Of a DNA stretch of 64,000 bases, positions 10,094 to 17,170 are shown in pieces. The first letter of the stretch is position 1; each line of letters opens with the position of its first letter. The notes under the pieces are model-generated. The model did not search any database. It saw only the letters and a list, made by a program, of their open reading frames with translations, and was not told where the DNA came from. The stretch covers positions 186,001 to 250,000 of the forward strand of contig NZ_JAADZV010000009.1 in NCBI RefSeq assembly GCF_010645075.1, in the 5' to 3' direction. The DNA comes from Flavobacterium limi (lineage in GTDB: Bacteria; Bacteroidota; Bacteroidia; Flavobacteriales; Flavobacteriaceae). The translations under genes were made by a program, and so were the position numbers.

Positions 10094-10123
10094 CACGAGC
10101 GAGACGCTCGCGCTAGCGGGGGA
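10094..10123 (-). repeat. Right inverted end of RAYT element
   Basis: This contains GAGACGCTCGCGCTAGCGGG, the reverse complement of the left end at 9417-9447 with one mismatch and one indel. It is internally palindromic. Confidence 0.8.
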
Positions 10124-10194
10124 GATGGGATAAAATATGAAACAGCCCCGCTTTATAAAAAAACACAAATAGTAGAAACTCCTAAATAATAAAA

Positions 10195-10650
10195 ATGAAA
10201 AAAATATTGTGTTACATCCTATTAGTTTTTGCTATTGGTACATTTGTCTCTGAATCAATGCATGGGTTTATGAATCTTAAATTAATTTATTATAATTTAT
10301 ATCCAGACAAGTATTATGAAAAAGATAAATTATATATTTCTAAAAAAGAAGAAAACAATTCTACAAGTTCTAGTGGGTCAAATTCATGGTATTATGGTAC
10401 CCTAGAAAAACATCAAAAAAAAGATAATATCTATTATAATAGATCCTATTTGAAACAAAATACATTATCCGATTCTAAAGGCGAATATTTAAAAGTATGG
10501 TACTGTAAGAAAGTAGAAAAAATGATTTTAAGAGAGGAAAATAAATTGAGCCCAAAAATTTATTTTAGCGGTATAATTATCTATGCTTTAATCATAATGA
10601 TAATTCCGTGCTTAATCACTGTAACAAAAAAAAGTAAAAATGAAAACTAA
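10195..10650 (+). CDS. Hypothetical small membrane protein
   Basis: The product is 151 residues. An N-terminal hydrophobic segment (ILCYILLVFAIGTFV) acts as signal anchor, and a second membrane span lies near the C-terminus (IYFSGIIIYALIIMIIPCLI). Between them is a hydrophilic, Ser/Lys/Tyr-rich segment of about 100 residues that probably lies outside the cytoplasmic membrane. I recognise no family. It stands alone after the RAYT element, in very AT-rich sequence, suggesting acquired DNA. Its 3' end overlaps a 23-codon possible remnant frame. Confidence 0.55.
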   Translation: MKKILCYILLVFAIGTFVSESMHGFMNLKLIYYNLYPDKYYEKDKLYISKKEENNSTSSSGSNSWYYGTLEKHQKKDNIYYNRSYLKQNTLSDSKGEYLKVWYCKKVEKMILREENKLSPKIYFSGIIIYALIIMIIPCLITVTKKSKNEN

Positions 10651-10711
10651 ACTTTCAATAGCCTTATTATTTGCGATAGCAATTCAATTATTTTTACAAA
10701 AAACAAAATAA
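10640..10711 (+). pseudogene. Possible signal-peptide stub of a decayed gene
   Basis: A 23-codon frame (MKTKLSIALLFAIAIQLFLQ) looks like a signal peptide and overlaps the end of the preceding gene by 11 bp. Shortly after (about 10724-10797) another frame encodes an acidic peptide including APDPENDFDD before a stop. They may be two pieces of one broken secreted protein. The evidence is weak. Confidence 0.2.
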
Positions 10712-10820
10712 AGGATATTAAGATTTCTTTTTTGCACCAGATCCGGAAAATGATTTCGATGATATCGGTGTTATCATTATATTTAGTTCGTTATAAAATA
10801 AAAAAATTAAAATTATCTTT

Positions 10821-11210
10821 TCACAGTATTTCCTGTCTCAATTTTTCACGATGACTGATTCCAAAATCCCTTAGCGCCAATATTACCGGCTTGACTGACC
10901 AGCTGTATTCGGTGAGTTCATACTCAGTTCTTATTGCACTATCTTTAAAAATCTTTTTTTCAACAAAACCGTTGAGTTCCATTTCCTTTAATTGCTGTGC
11001 CAATACTTTGGAAGTAATTTTAGGAATCTCTTTCATAATCTCGCCAAATCTTCTATTTCCTTCCATCAGTGCTATTGTAATAGGGATTCTCCATTTACTG
11101 CCTGCTATAACGTAAATAGCGTCCATAATAGAAACTACTTCTGTTTTACATTTCAAAATCCTTTCTTTTCTATCATTCCCGTCAGGGATACTTTCATCAG
11201 TTATAATCAT
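10821..11210 (-). CDS. HxlR-family transcriptional regulator
   Basis: The 129-residue protein has the winged helix-turn-helix of HxlR: DAIYVIAGSKWRIPITIAL, then RRFGEIMKEIP, TSKVLAQQLKEMELNGFV and the wing EYELTEYSWSVKPVI. Length and layout match the family. HxlR proteins usually control a neighbouring oxidoreductase gene, but none is adjacent; the flanking genes are unrelated, so the target is unknown. The start at 11210 gives a short acidic N-terminus before the conserved domain. Confidence 0.85.
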   Translation of the reverse strand: MIITDESIPDGNDRKERILKCKTEVVSIMDAIYVIAGSKWRIPITIALMEGNRRFGEIMKEIPKITSKVLAQQLKEMELNGFVEKKIFKDSAIRTEYELTEYSWSVKPVILALRDFGISHREKLRQEIL

Positions 11211-11379
11211 TGGTCACAAATATTTGGGTTACTTTTTTTTATTAATAACTAAATCAAAAATATATCTTTTCACCATTTGTTATGTAGGATATATATGCTT
11301 AAATTTTATTCTGGTATAATCAAAAATGATATTATAGTTACCTTGAGGTAAGTTTATATGTATGAATCATAAATGTATA

Positions 11380-11387
11380 TAATTTTG
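11380..11387 (+). promoter_or_regulatory. Candidate -7 element for XRE gene
   Basis: TAATTTTG fits the Bacteroidota TAnnTTTG consensus, 36 bp before the start at 11424. A weak TATG in the -33 position (11357-11360, 19-nt spacer) accompanies it. Confidence 0.35.
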
Positions 11388-11423
11388 CGTATTGCCAAAT
11401 AAGACTATTACTATCCTTACTAT

Positions 11424-11774
11424 ATGTGGAACGCAATACTAAATAATATCAAGAATATAAGGGAATTAAAAAATTATACCCAGGAATATGTAGCCGGACA
11501 ATTGGGACTAACACAGTCAGGTTACAATAAGATTGAAAAGGGAAAAACTATTTTAGGAAAAAACCGTTTACTAAAAATAGCTGCTGTTTTAGAAGTAAGC
11601 GTCGATGAAATTATTAATTTTCAAAGTTCTATATCTGTTAAAACTGAAGTTGAAAAAACTCCGGAAATTGATGCTGTTGTCAAGCTTAATAAAATCTATC
11701 AGAAAAAAATAAAACTTCTTGAAAAGGCTTTAGAAGACAAGACTAATGAACTTGATACGGCAAAGAAGAAATAA
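11424..11774 (+). CDS. XRE-family helix-turn-helix regulator with coiled-coil tail
   Basis: This 116-residue protein has a Cro/CI-type HTH at residues ~8-65 (IRELKNYTQEYVAGQLGLTQ, then YNKIEKGK and LLKIAAVLEVSVDEIINF). A C-terminal charged coiled-coil follows, from about residue 85 to the end (LEKALEDKTNELDTAKKK), probably for dimerisation. This size and layout are common for stand-alone regulators in Bacteroidota. No partner toxin or phage genes are adjacent. Confidence 0.8.
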   Translation: MWNAILNNIKNIRELKNYTQEYVAGQLGLTQSGYNKIEKGKTILGKNRLLKIAAVLEVSVDEIINFQSSISVKTEVEKTPEIDAVVKLNKIYQKKIKLLEKALEDKTNELDTAKKK

Positions 11775-11827
11775 TACAATCCGAATACTGGCTATTTTTT
11801 CTTCTCAAGTACATTTTTGCATAAATA

Positions 11828-11869
11828 TGAAGCATATATTACAGTTCTAAAAACTAAATATATGCTTCA
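11828..11869. repeat. Strong intergenic hairpin
   Basis: A perfect 11-bp stem GAAGCATATAT/ATATATGCTTC (11829-11839 with 11858-11868), extended by a T-A pair, has a further AGTT/AACT pairing in the loop. No T-run follows on either strand. It sits between the convergent XRE and pectate lyase genes and may be a 3'-end structure for either. Confidence 0.5.
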
Positions 11870-11975
11870 AAAAACAGTAGCCCGTCAGGTAATTCAAAGT
11901 CTAATTCAATACATTTTTTTTACCATAATTATTACATACATTTCTATGTACTAAAATTACACCAACGGACTAACT

Positions 11976-13082
11976 TTAAAAAGAACCACAAATATTGCCG
12001 GTAAAAGTTGCACCGGCATTGCCGGTAACATCGGCTTTTACAGCGGTTGTAAGCAGCGTAACGATATTATATGGGGGTGTAAAAGCATTACTCCCGCTTA
12101 CAGTATTTGTGGTATTAGGAAAACTGTTATCCAGGACTGTTACAGCTGTAAAACCAGTCATCAGATCAATAGGCTTATTAACGCTTTCAAATACATTTTT
12201 TTCAATTCTGATATCCGCTTCAAAACCAGCCATAATACATTTATTGCTCACCGAACTGCTGAAATAACTGTTTATAATATGCACTTTTCCAAATCTTACT
12301 CTTGGCATTCTCTCTTTACAGCCAGGTCCCCACCAGCATCTTGCAAAAGTAATTCTCAATTTTCCGCGATCACCTGTAGCCGTGTCACTTGAACCAATTA
12401 GATTTGAAAACCTGTGATCATCTGTACCTCCGGGACCACCTGCTTTTGGAGTTTTCAGATAAGTGAATTTTGTATAAGATACCGTAACAAAATCAGATTT
12501 ATTTTTGATATCTAAATTACCATCTACGCCATCTCTGAATTCACAATGATCAACCCAAACATTCTGGCAGTTATCTATTATGGCATTATCCCAGCCGTCT
12601 GTGTCGTAAGCGCCGGGGCCTTCAAATATTAAATTCCTTATAATGATATTAGTGCAGTTTTTAATATTAATAATTCCGGAATTTGCAGTAGTCTGATCTG
12701 TTGAAACCAGTTTTGCTCCGCTTTCACCATATATAGTTTTGCCCGATTGCCCCTGAAGGAGTAATCTTCCGGTAGAAGTAGCAGGAATTGCAATAGTCCC
12801 TGATACTTTGATGACTTTTACATTACTGTTTTCGATAGCCGTCTTCAAGCTTGTGTAATTAGCCACAACCGTTTCCTGCGAGCTGCCACCACCTGTAGTT
12901 CCTCCATTTTGAGAAGCCCAACCCGGAACTTCACTACAATTACCAACTTTTGCAGTACCTGGCGAAGTAGTGACTGAAGCTAATGAATTTTCATTTTTAA
13001 CACTGCTGTTGTCTTCATTACTACAGGAAACAGTAAAAAAAAATGAAGCGAGCAACAGTGGTATAATTTTTTTAAATTTCAT
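11976..13082 (-). CDS. Pectate lyase, PL1 family, lipoprotein
   Basis: The product is 368 residues with a lipoprotein signal peptide (lipobox ending at Cys20, FFFTVSCSNED), so it is probably displayed at the cell surface. It shows the parallel beta-helix pattern and PL1 motifs VWVDHCEFRDGVDGNLDI (Ca2+-binding region), CWWGPGCKERMPRVRFGKV and HIINSYFSS, with the catalytic Arg in the RMPRVRFG segment. PL1 enzymes cleave polygalacturonate by Ca2+-dependent beta-elimination. It faces a divergent T9SS-secreted protein across 301 bp, and no SusCD pair is adjacent, so it is a lone pectinolytic gene rather than part of a full polysaccharide utilisation locus. Confidence 0.88.
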   Translation of the reverse strand: MKFKKIIPLLLASFFFTVSCSNEDNSSVKNENSLASVTTSPGTAKVGNCSEVPGWASQNGGTTGGGSSQETVVANYTSLKTAIENSNVKVIKVSGTIAIPATSTGRLLLQGQSGKTIYGESGAKLVSTDQTTANSGIINIKNCTNIIIRNLIFEGPGAYDTDGWDNAIIDNCQNVWVDHCEFRDGVDGNLDIKNKSDFVTVSYTKFTYLKTPKAGGPGGTDDHRFSNLIGSSDTATGDRGKLRITFARCWWGPGCKERMPRVRFGKVHIINSYFSSSVSNKCIMAGFEADIRIEKNVFESVNKPIDLMTGFTAVTVLDNSFPNTTNTVSGSNAFTPPYNIVTLLTTAVKADVTGNAGATFTGNICGSF

Positions 13083-13383
13083 AATTAATAGATTTAGGGG
13101 TTAATTAATTTGTGGTACAAATTTTACAGAAATCCTTATTTAATTTATTGAACTAATTCAATGCTTTAGGAATAATTTATGAGTCTTTTTTACAAAATAA
13201 AAATTAAAAAAATTGAAAAAAGCATCTGTCTTACAAATAATGCTATTGCTAACCTCTTAAATATTTCAGAAGCGGAATCGATTACATAATAATGAACAAA
13301 TAACTTGTTCAGCAATAATATTTTCTTAATTTTACTTAAAAAGTAATTCAATTATTATTTTTAATCTTAAAACTTTACCAATT
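13083..13383. other. Divergent intergenic region
   Basis: This 301-bp AT-rich spacer lies between the divergent pectate lyase and T9SS-protein genes and presumably holds both promoters. I found no exact TAnnTTTG element; near-matches such as TAATTTTA around 13330 are too weak to call. No ORF or clear repeat is present. Confidence 0.4.
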
Positions 13384-14598
13384 ATGACCAAAAAACTACT
13401 TAAAAAAGAATTATTACTCACAGTAATTTTGCTATTATCAACATCTCCACAATTGATGGCACAGAAAAAAGTGGCCTATATACAATTTAGCAAAGTTATG
13501 GATGCTACAGCTTCACAAACAGGTAATGCAACGATTACAGGAAGTGATGCCATTACCCGAATGCTTACTGCCACAGGCTTTAATGTGAAAGTTTATGCTT
13601 GTGATGCTAATGGATTAGATCTTGCCACAAATGTATCAGTTGACACAGAAATTCCTACTTTTGGGCCTGATTTAATAATAATGCAGGAAACATGGGGTTC
13701 TACTTCCGCTGCCATCAGACCAAGTGGAATACTTGCATTCAGAAAACTTGGCGCACTAAATATTCCCCTTATTTATAACAAGTCATTTACTTTTCAAAAA
13801 GGAGCTAACAGAACTATTACTTCTACTACCGGAACTGCCTATGATGTTGTAAGTACAAGTTCTTTAGCTGTGCAGGTAACATCTGGTAATGAGGCCAACC
13901 CAATCTTTAATGGCATCACAGGTACAAGTATCCCTATCTTCTTTGCAGGTGCAACTGACCTTGGAGCTACTGTAGCTTCTGGGGCTCTTGCAACTGCGGC
14001 TGTTAAAGGCCTCTCTCTTGTAAATGATTTAGAAATTACTACTCCAGTCCCTGGAACTGCCACTTTATTAGCTGGTGCCAGCGGAACTGTTGCTGCTGGA
14101 ACCGCTATTTCAACTACTTCAAACACGAATTCATTATTAATAAATCGTTATCCTGCCGGAACTCAACTAGGTACTGATGCAAATGATAAGCTAGGCACAA
14201 AAGATATGATTACTTTTGCATGCAATTATGGAGCAATCGCTGCCGGAGATGGAAAAAATGTTACAAACGAATTTTTGACCCTTTGGAGAAATGCAGCCTA
14301 TCTTTTGACAGAGCAAACGGTACCCAATACTTTGTATGTAAACCCGCAATTGGGAGTTAATGAAAACACTTTAGAGGAAAACAGCATTACAGTCTCTCCA
14401 AATCCAACGAGCGGTCTGGTTACTCTTAATGGCGTTGAAAATGTAAAATCAATTACCGTTTTTGATGGTGCGGGAAAACAGGTTCTTACTTCCGACAATA
14501 CAACATCTGTTAATTTATCTCATCAGACAAAAGGTATTTACTTTGTAAAAGTAGAAACTGAAAAAGGCTCAAGTACTAAAAAAGTTATTGTAAAATAA
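13384..14598 (+). CDS. T9SS-secreted protein with type A sorting domain
   Basis: The product is 404 residues. The signal peptide is residues 1-27 (LLLTVILLLSTSPQLMAQ). The C-terminal ~70 residues form a T9SS type A sorting domain: ITVSPNPTSGLVTLNG, SITVFDGAGKQVL, then GIYFVKVETEKGSSTKKVIV. The 300-residue cargo has alternating beta and alpha stretches (VAYIQFSKV, LIIMQETWGS, LNIPLIYNKS) that could be a flavodoxin/ThuA-like fold, but I do not recognise the family. It is divergent from the pectate lyase and followed by a terminator, so it is probably monocistronic. Secretion is firm; function is unknown. Confidence 0.8.
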   Translation: MTKKLLKKELLLTVILLLSTSPQLMAQKKVAYIQFSKVMDATASQTGNATITGSDAITRMLTATGFNVKVYACDANGLDLATNVSVDTEIPTFGPDLIIMQETWGSTSAAIRPSGILAFRKLGALNIPLIYNKSFTFQKGANRTITSTTGTAYDVVSTSSLAVQVTSGNEANPIFNGITGTSIPIFFAGATDLGATVASGALATAAVKGLSLVNDLEITTPVPGTATLLAGASGTVAAGTAISTTSNTNSLLINRYPAGTQLGTDANDKLGTKDMITFACNYGAIAAGDGKNVTNEFLTLWRNAAYLLTEQTVPNTLYVNPQLGVNENTLEENSITVSPNPTSGLVTLNGVENVKSITVFDGAGKQVLTSDNTTSVNLSHQTKGIYFVKVETEKGSSTKKVIVK

Positions 14599-14615
14599 AG
14601 CTATTACTTCAATTT

Positions 14616-14655
14616 AAAAGGGGGTTGTATCATTTTATGAGCAACCTCTTTTCTG
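14616..14655 (+). terminator. Rho-independent terminator
   Basis: AAAAGGGGGTTG (14616-14627) pairs with CAACCTCTTTT (14642-14652) with one bulged G and one G-T pair, and the right arm ends in a T-rich tract. It lies 18 bp after the T9SS protein. Confidence 0.65.
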
Positions 14656-14741
14656 TTACAAACCTGTCATAAAAATAATTTACAAAGCAGCGATTAATGC
14701 CTTTTACTTATTTTTGGAAATAATAATTTCAAATAAACTTT

Positions 14742-14749
14742 TAAATTTG
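14742..14749 (+). promoter_or_regulatory. Candidate -7 element for DUF1080 lipoprotein
   Basis: TAAATTTG matches TAnnTTTG 59 bp before the start codon at 14809. The only TTTG upstream (14713) is 25 bases away, longer than usual. Confidence 0.35.
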
Positions 14750-14808
14750 CTATTTCATATCTTATAAAAACAATCATCTCAATTCATTCCGATTATAAAT
14801 TTCTAATT

Positions 14809-15465
14809 ATGTTCCAAAAAACAGCTTTTGTTTTCGTTTTACTTTTTCTTTTAAATTCCTGTGCGGTCCAACAAAAAAACTTATCTCTAAATGACTGGTA
14901 TGCTTTTACAAAAACCAGTACTGAAAGACAAGAGCCATCAAAAGCCTATGAGTTCTCACATAATATGATCAGAATGTATGGCGAAACAAACGGTTATCTG
15001 ATGTCTAAAAAAAGCTACAAAAACTTTGAGCTTAGTTTAGAATACAGATGGAATACAGAAGAGAAGTTTAAAACAAAAAACAAGAAAAACAGCGGCGTTA
15101 TGTATAACATTCCTGCTGATTATCCGGATAAGATCTGGCCAAAAGGAATTCAGTTTCAAATCAAAGAGAATACTACGGGCGATTTTATTTTTTTAGATCA
15201 GGTAACGGCCAAAGTAAACGGAAAATTAGTTGAAGCCGGTGCAAGTGTTACTTCTTCCAAATTCATTGAAAACGAAAAACCTTACGGCGAATGGAACTCT
15301 ATTGTAATTAAATCTTTTAATGGAAAAATTACCCAGTACCTGAACGGAAAACTGGTAAATGAATGTACAGAAGCTTCTTCTAATGAAGGTAAAATTTCTT
15401 TAAATTATGAAGGTGCCCCGATTGATTTTAAAAATATCTTACTAAAGAACATTTCCCAAGAATAA
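14809..15465 (+). CDS. DUF1080 (3-keto-disaccharide hydrolase-like) lipoprotein
   Basis: This 218-residue protein has a lipoprotein signal peptide ending at Cys18 (LLFLLNSCAVQQ). The body is the concanavalin-like jelly roll of DUF1080: LSLNDWYAF, SYKNFELSLEYRW, NSGVMYNIP, WPKGIQFQIKEN, GEWNSIVIKSFNGKITQYLNGKLVNE and GKISLNYEGAPIDFKNILLK. DUF1080 proteins have been linked to hydrolysis of 3-keto-glycosides or to carbohydrate binding. Its stop abuts the stop of the convergent LuxR-type gene with no bases between. Confidence 0.85.
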   Translation: MFQKTAFVFVLLFLLNSCAVQQKNLSLNDWYAFTKTSTERQEPSKAYEFSHNMIRMYGETNGYLMSKKSYKNFELSLEYRWNTEEKFKTKNKKNSGVMYNIPADYPDKIWPKGIQFQIKENTTGDFIFLDQVTAKVNGKLVEAGASVTSSKFIENEKPYGEWNSIVIKSFNGKITQYLNGKLVNECTEASSNEGKISLNYEGAPIDFKNILLKNISQE

Positions 15466-16236
15466 TTAAACCTCAACAAGCCCCATGACAAATGCCGTTT
15501 TTAAAGCTTCTGTTGTATTGGCTACCTGCATTTTCTGAATTATGTTTTGCCTGTGACGACGCACTGTATAAACTGAAATACAGAGTTGATCTGCAATTTC
15601 AACGCTGTTATTTCCTTGCGACAAGAGATTAAGAATTTCCAGTTCCCGTTTTGAAAGCAGGTTTTCTGCATAAGGTTTGTATTTTTCAGAGGAGATTATT
15701 TCACCCGTCTGCATATTTACAATCCTGCCGTCAATACCCGGCCTTGCCTGAAAATCAGCTGACGGTGCATATAAGCAAAGTGCCAGCCAGATACTTCCGC
15801 TGGGATTCTTTTTAAGATACATGGTCCGATGGCTGATATATCCCGGATTTACTGCTTCTGAAGTTCGCAAACGACTAAAAGTACTGTATTTTCGATATTC
15901 GTCATCCGGCAGGCTTTTTAGATATTGAAAATACTGCAGTTCTAGAGCATGACGTTCTGTAACATCTTCCCGATTTATTTTATTGAAAATACAGTCTTCA
16001 AAAGCAGAATCAATAACCGAATTTGCTGACGGTAGTCCGAAAAATGTCCCAAAACTACCGGAATAAATATAACTGCAATCCGCCTGAAAATCAGAAAGAA
16101 CCGCTACACATTGTTCTATAGCTACATAGGCAGAAACAGATTTTTTATAATCTTCAATATCAAAAATTTCCTCTTCCAAAAACTTTTGCTGTAATAAAGT
16201 AGAAGTTAACTGATTTTCGATAGATTCCTTTGACAT
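15466..16236 (-). CDS. LuxR-type helix-turn-helix regulator with PAS-like sensor
   Basis: The product is 256 residues. The C-terminal ~60 residues are a GerE/LuxR DNA-binding domain (LLSKRELEILNLLSQGNNSV, then IADQLCISVYTVRRHRQNII). The N-terminal ~180 residues look like a PAS-type sensor without receiver Asp, as in many Flavobacterium stand-alone regulators. It converges on the DUF1080 gene and diverges from the DUF1349 lipoprotein, with which it shares a compact promoter region, so control of these two surface proteins is plausible but inferred. Confidence 0.8.
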   Translation of the reverse strand: MSKESIENQLTSTLLQQKFLEEEIFDIEDYKKSVSAYVAIEQCVAVLSDFQADCSYIYSGSFGTFFGLPSANSVIDSAFEDCIFNKINREDVTERHALELQYFQYLKSLPDDEYRKYSTFSRLRTSEAVNPGYISHRTMYLKKNPSGSIWLALCLYAPSADFQARPGIDGRIVNMQTGEIISSEKYKPYAENLLSKRELEILNLLSQGNNSVEIADQLCISVYTVRRHRQNIIQKMQVANTTEALKTAFVMGLVEV

Positions 16237-16266
16237 AACTATTTTATAAATTGGTTAATTTTACGT

Positions 16267-16298
16267 ATTGCCGATGCAACAAAGCAAATGTAAATTTG
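16267..16298 (+). promoter_or_regulatory. Promoter of DUF1349 lipoprotein (-33 ATTG, -7 TAAATTTG)
   Basis: ATTG at 16267-16270, a 20-nt spacer and TAAATTTG at 16291-16298 match the Bacteroidota sigma-ABfr consensus. The start codon is 40 bp downstream. Confidence 0.55.
16285..16292 (-). promoter_or_regulatory. Candidate -7 element of LuxR-type gene
   Basis: On the minus strand this reads TACATTTG, an exact TAnnTTTG, 48 bp before the ATG at 16236. It overlaps the plus-strand promoter by 2 bp, so the two promoters should compete for polymerase. No clear -33 box was found. Confidence 0.4.
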
Positions 16299-16338
16299 AA
16301 AAATTAAATTATGATTTTTATTCCTAACAAAAAATTTT

Positions 16339-17097
16339 ATGAAATCAAATCTTCTAGCTTATTGCGTTTTTTTCGGAATCCTGTTTCTGGCATCCTGCGA
16401 AAAAAAACCTAAAAACAATACTGAATCCAAACCGAAAAGTACTGTTTCGAAATCTACCGATTCTGCCTTTGTACGCGGTACCGCCTGCGATATCAAACTG
16501 GCAGAAATTCATTTTACAAAATCAATTAATGGCGCAGATACACTTGCAAAAATTGACAGCAAGAACAATATCGTCTTTCACGTTGGCGAGAAAAAAGATT
16601 ATTTTTCAGATCCGAACAATAAATTATCCAACAATACTGCCCCGATTCTGTTATCTAAGCTGGACAATACAAAACCTTTTACGCTCGTCGCAAAAGTAAG
16701 TCCGGAATTTACAAAAACAGGATTATACAATGCAGGCGTTTTGTACTTGTATGTTCATGATAATTTTTATCAAAAATTTTGTTTTGAGCAGGATGAACGC
16801 GGTAATCAGAGAATGGTAACCGTTCGTACAATTGGGACTTCTGACGATAACAATCATGATATTGTGAGACAAAAAACTGCCTATATGAAAATTTCATCCG
16901 ATACTCAGACTGTTGCCAGTTACTATTCACTGGATAATAAAAACTGGCAATTGGTCCGACTTTACAAAAACAATTACCCTGCCTTAATCTGGGCAGGAAT
17001 CAGCACACAATGTCCGGTAGAGAAAGGTACAACCAGTTATTTTGAAGAAATTTCCCTAGAACAAAAAAGTGTCAGCGATTTTCGTTTAGGAATTTAG
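16339..17097 (+). CDS. DUF1349-like lipoprotein
   Basis: The product is 252 residues with a lipoprotein signal ending at Cys20 (FGILFLASCEKKP), then a Lys/Ser/Thr-rich linker. The rest matches the DUF1349 concanavalin-like fold: FTLVAKVSPEFTKTGLYNAG, YLYVHDNFYQKFCFEQDERG, MKISSDTQTVASYYSLDNKN and PALIWAGISTQCP. DUF1349 proteins often accompany carbohydrate-active genes, but the biochemical role is not established. It is transcribed away from the LuxR-type regulator and closed by a bidirectional terminator. Confidence 0.8.
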   Translation: MKSNLLAYCVFFGILFLASCEKKPKNNTESKPKSTVSKSTDSAFVRGTACDIKLAEIHFTKSINGADTLAKIDSKNNIVFHVGEKKDYFSDPNNKLSNNTAPILLSKLDNTKPFTLVAKVSPEFTKTGLYNAGVLYLYVHDNFYQKFCFEQDERGNQRMVTVRTIGTSDDNNHDIVRQKTAYMKISSDTQTVASYYSLDNKNWQLVRLYKNNYPALIWAGISTQCPVEKGTTSYFEEISLEQKSVSDFRLGI

Positions 17098-17113
17098 ACT
17101 TAAGTCATATTCA

Positions 17114-17145
17114 AAAAACTCCAAAACAATAGTTTTGGAGTTTTT
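17114..17145. terminator. Bidirectional terminator between DUF1349 gene and histidine kinase
   Basis: The 14-bp perfect stem AAAAACTCCAAAAC/GTTTTGGAGTTTTT has a four-base loop (17128-17131). A/T runs at both feet make it work for both convergent genes. Confidence 0.85.
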
Positions 17146-17170
17146 AGTTTTAAACTTATACCTGGATTAT

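Larger units (their letters stand above)
9417..10123 (+). mobile_element. REP/RAYT-type (IS200-like Y1 transposase) element
   Basis: The ~0.7 kb segment is bounded by near-perfect 30-bp inverted ends, each itself an internal palindrome (CGAGCG/CGCTCG), and contains a decayed REP-associated tyrosine transposase. Palindromic ends around a Y1 HUH transposase are the hallmark of RAYT/REP elements. It sits just after the terminator of the toxin operon. The GC-rich ends contrast sharply with the AT-rich surroundings. Confidence 0.75.

Noticed and set aside
10992..11252. Plus-strand frames over the HxlR regulator
   Set aside because: They are antisense shadows of a clear HxlR gene with no start context.
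11976..15465. Pectin polysaccharide utilisation locus
   Set aside because: Only one PL1 lyase is present, with no SusCD or further pectinolytic enzymes next to it.
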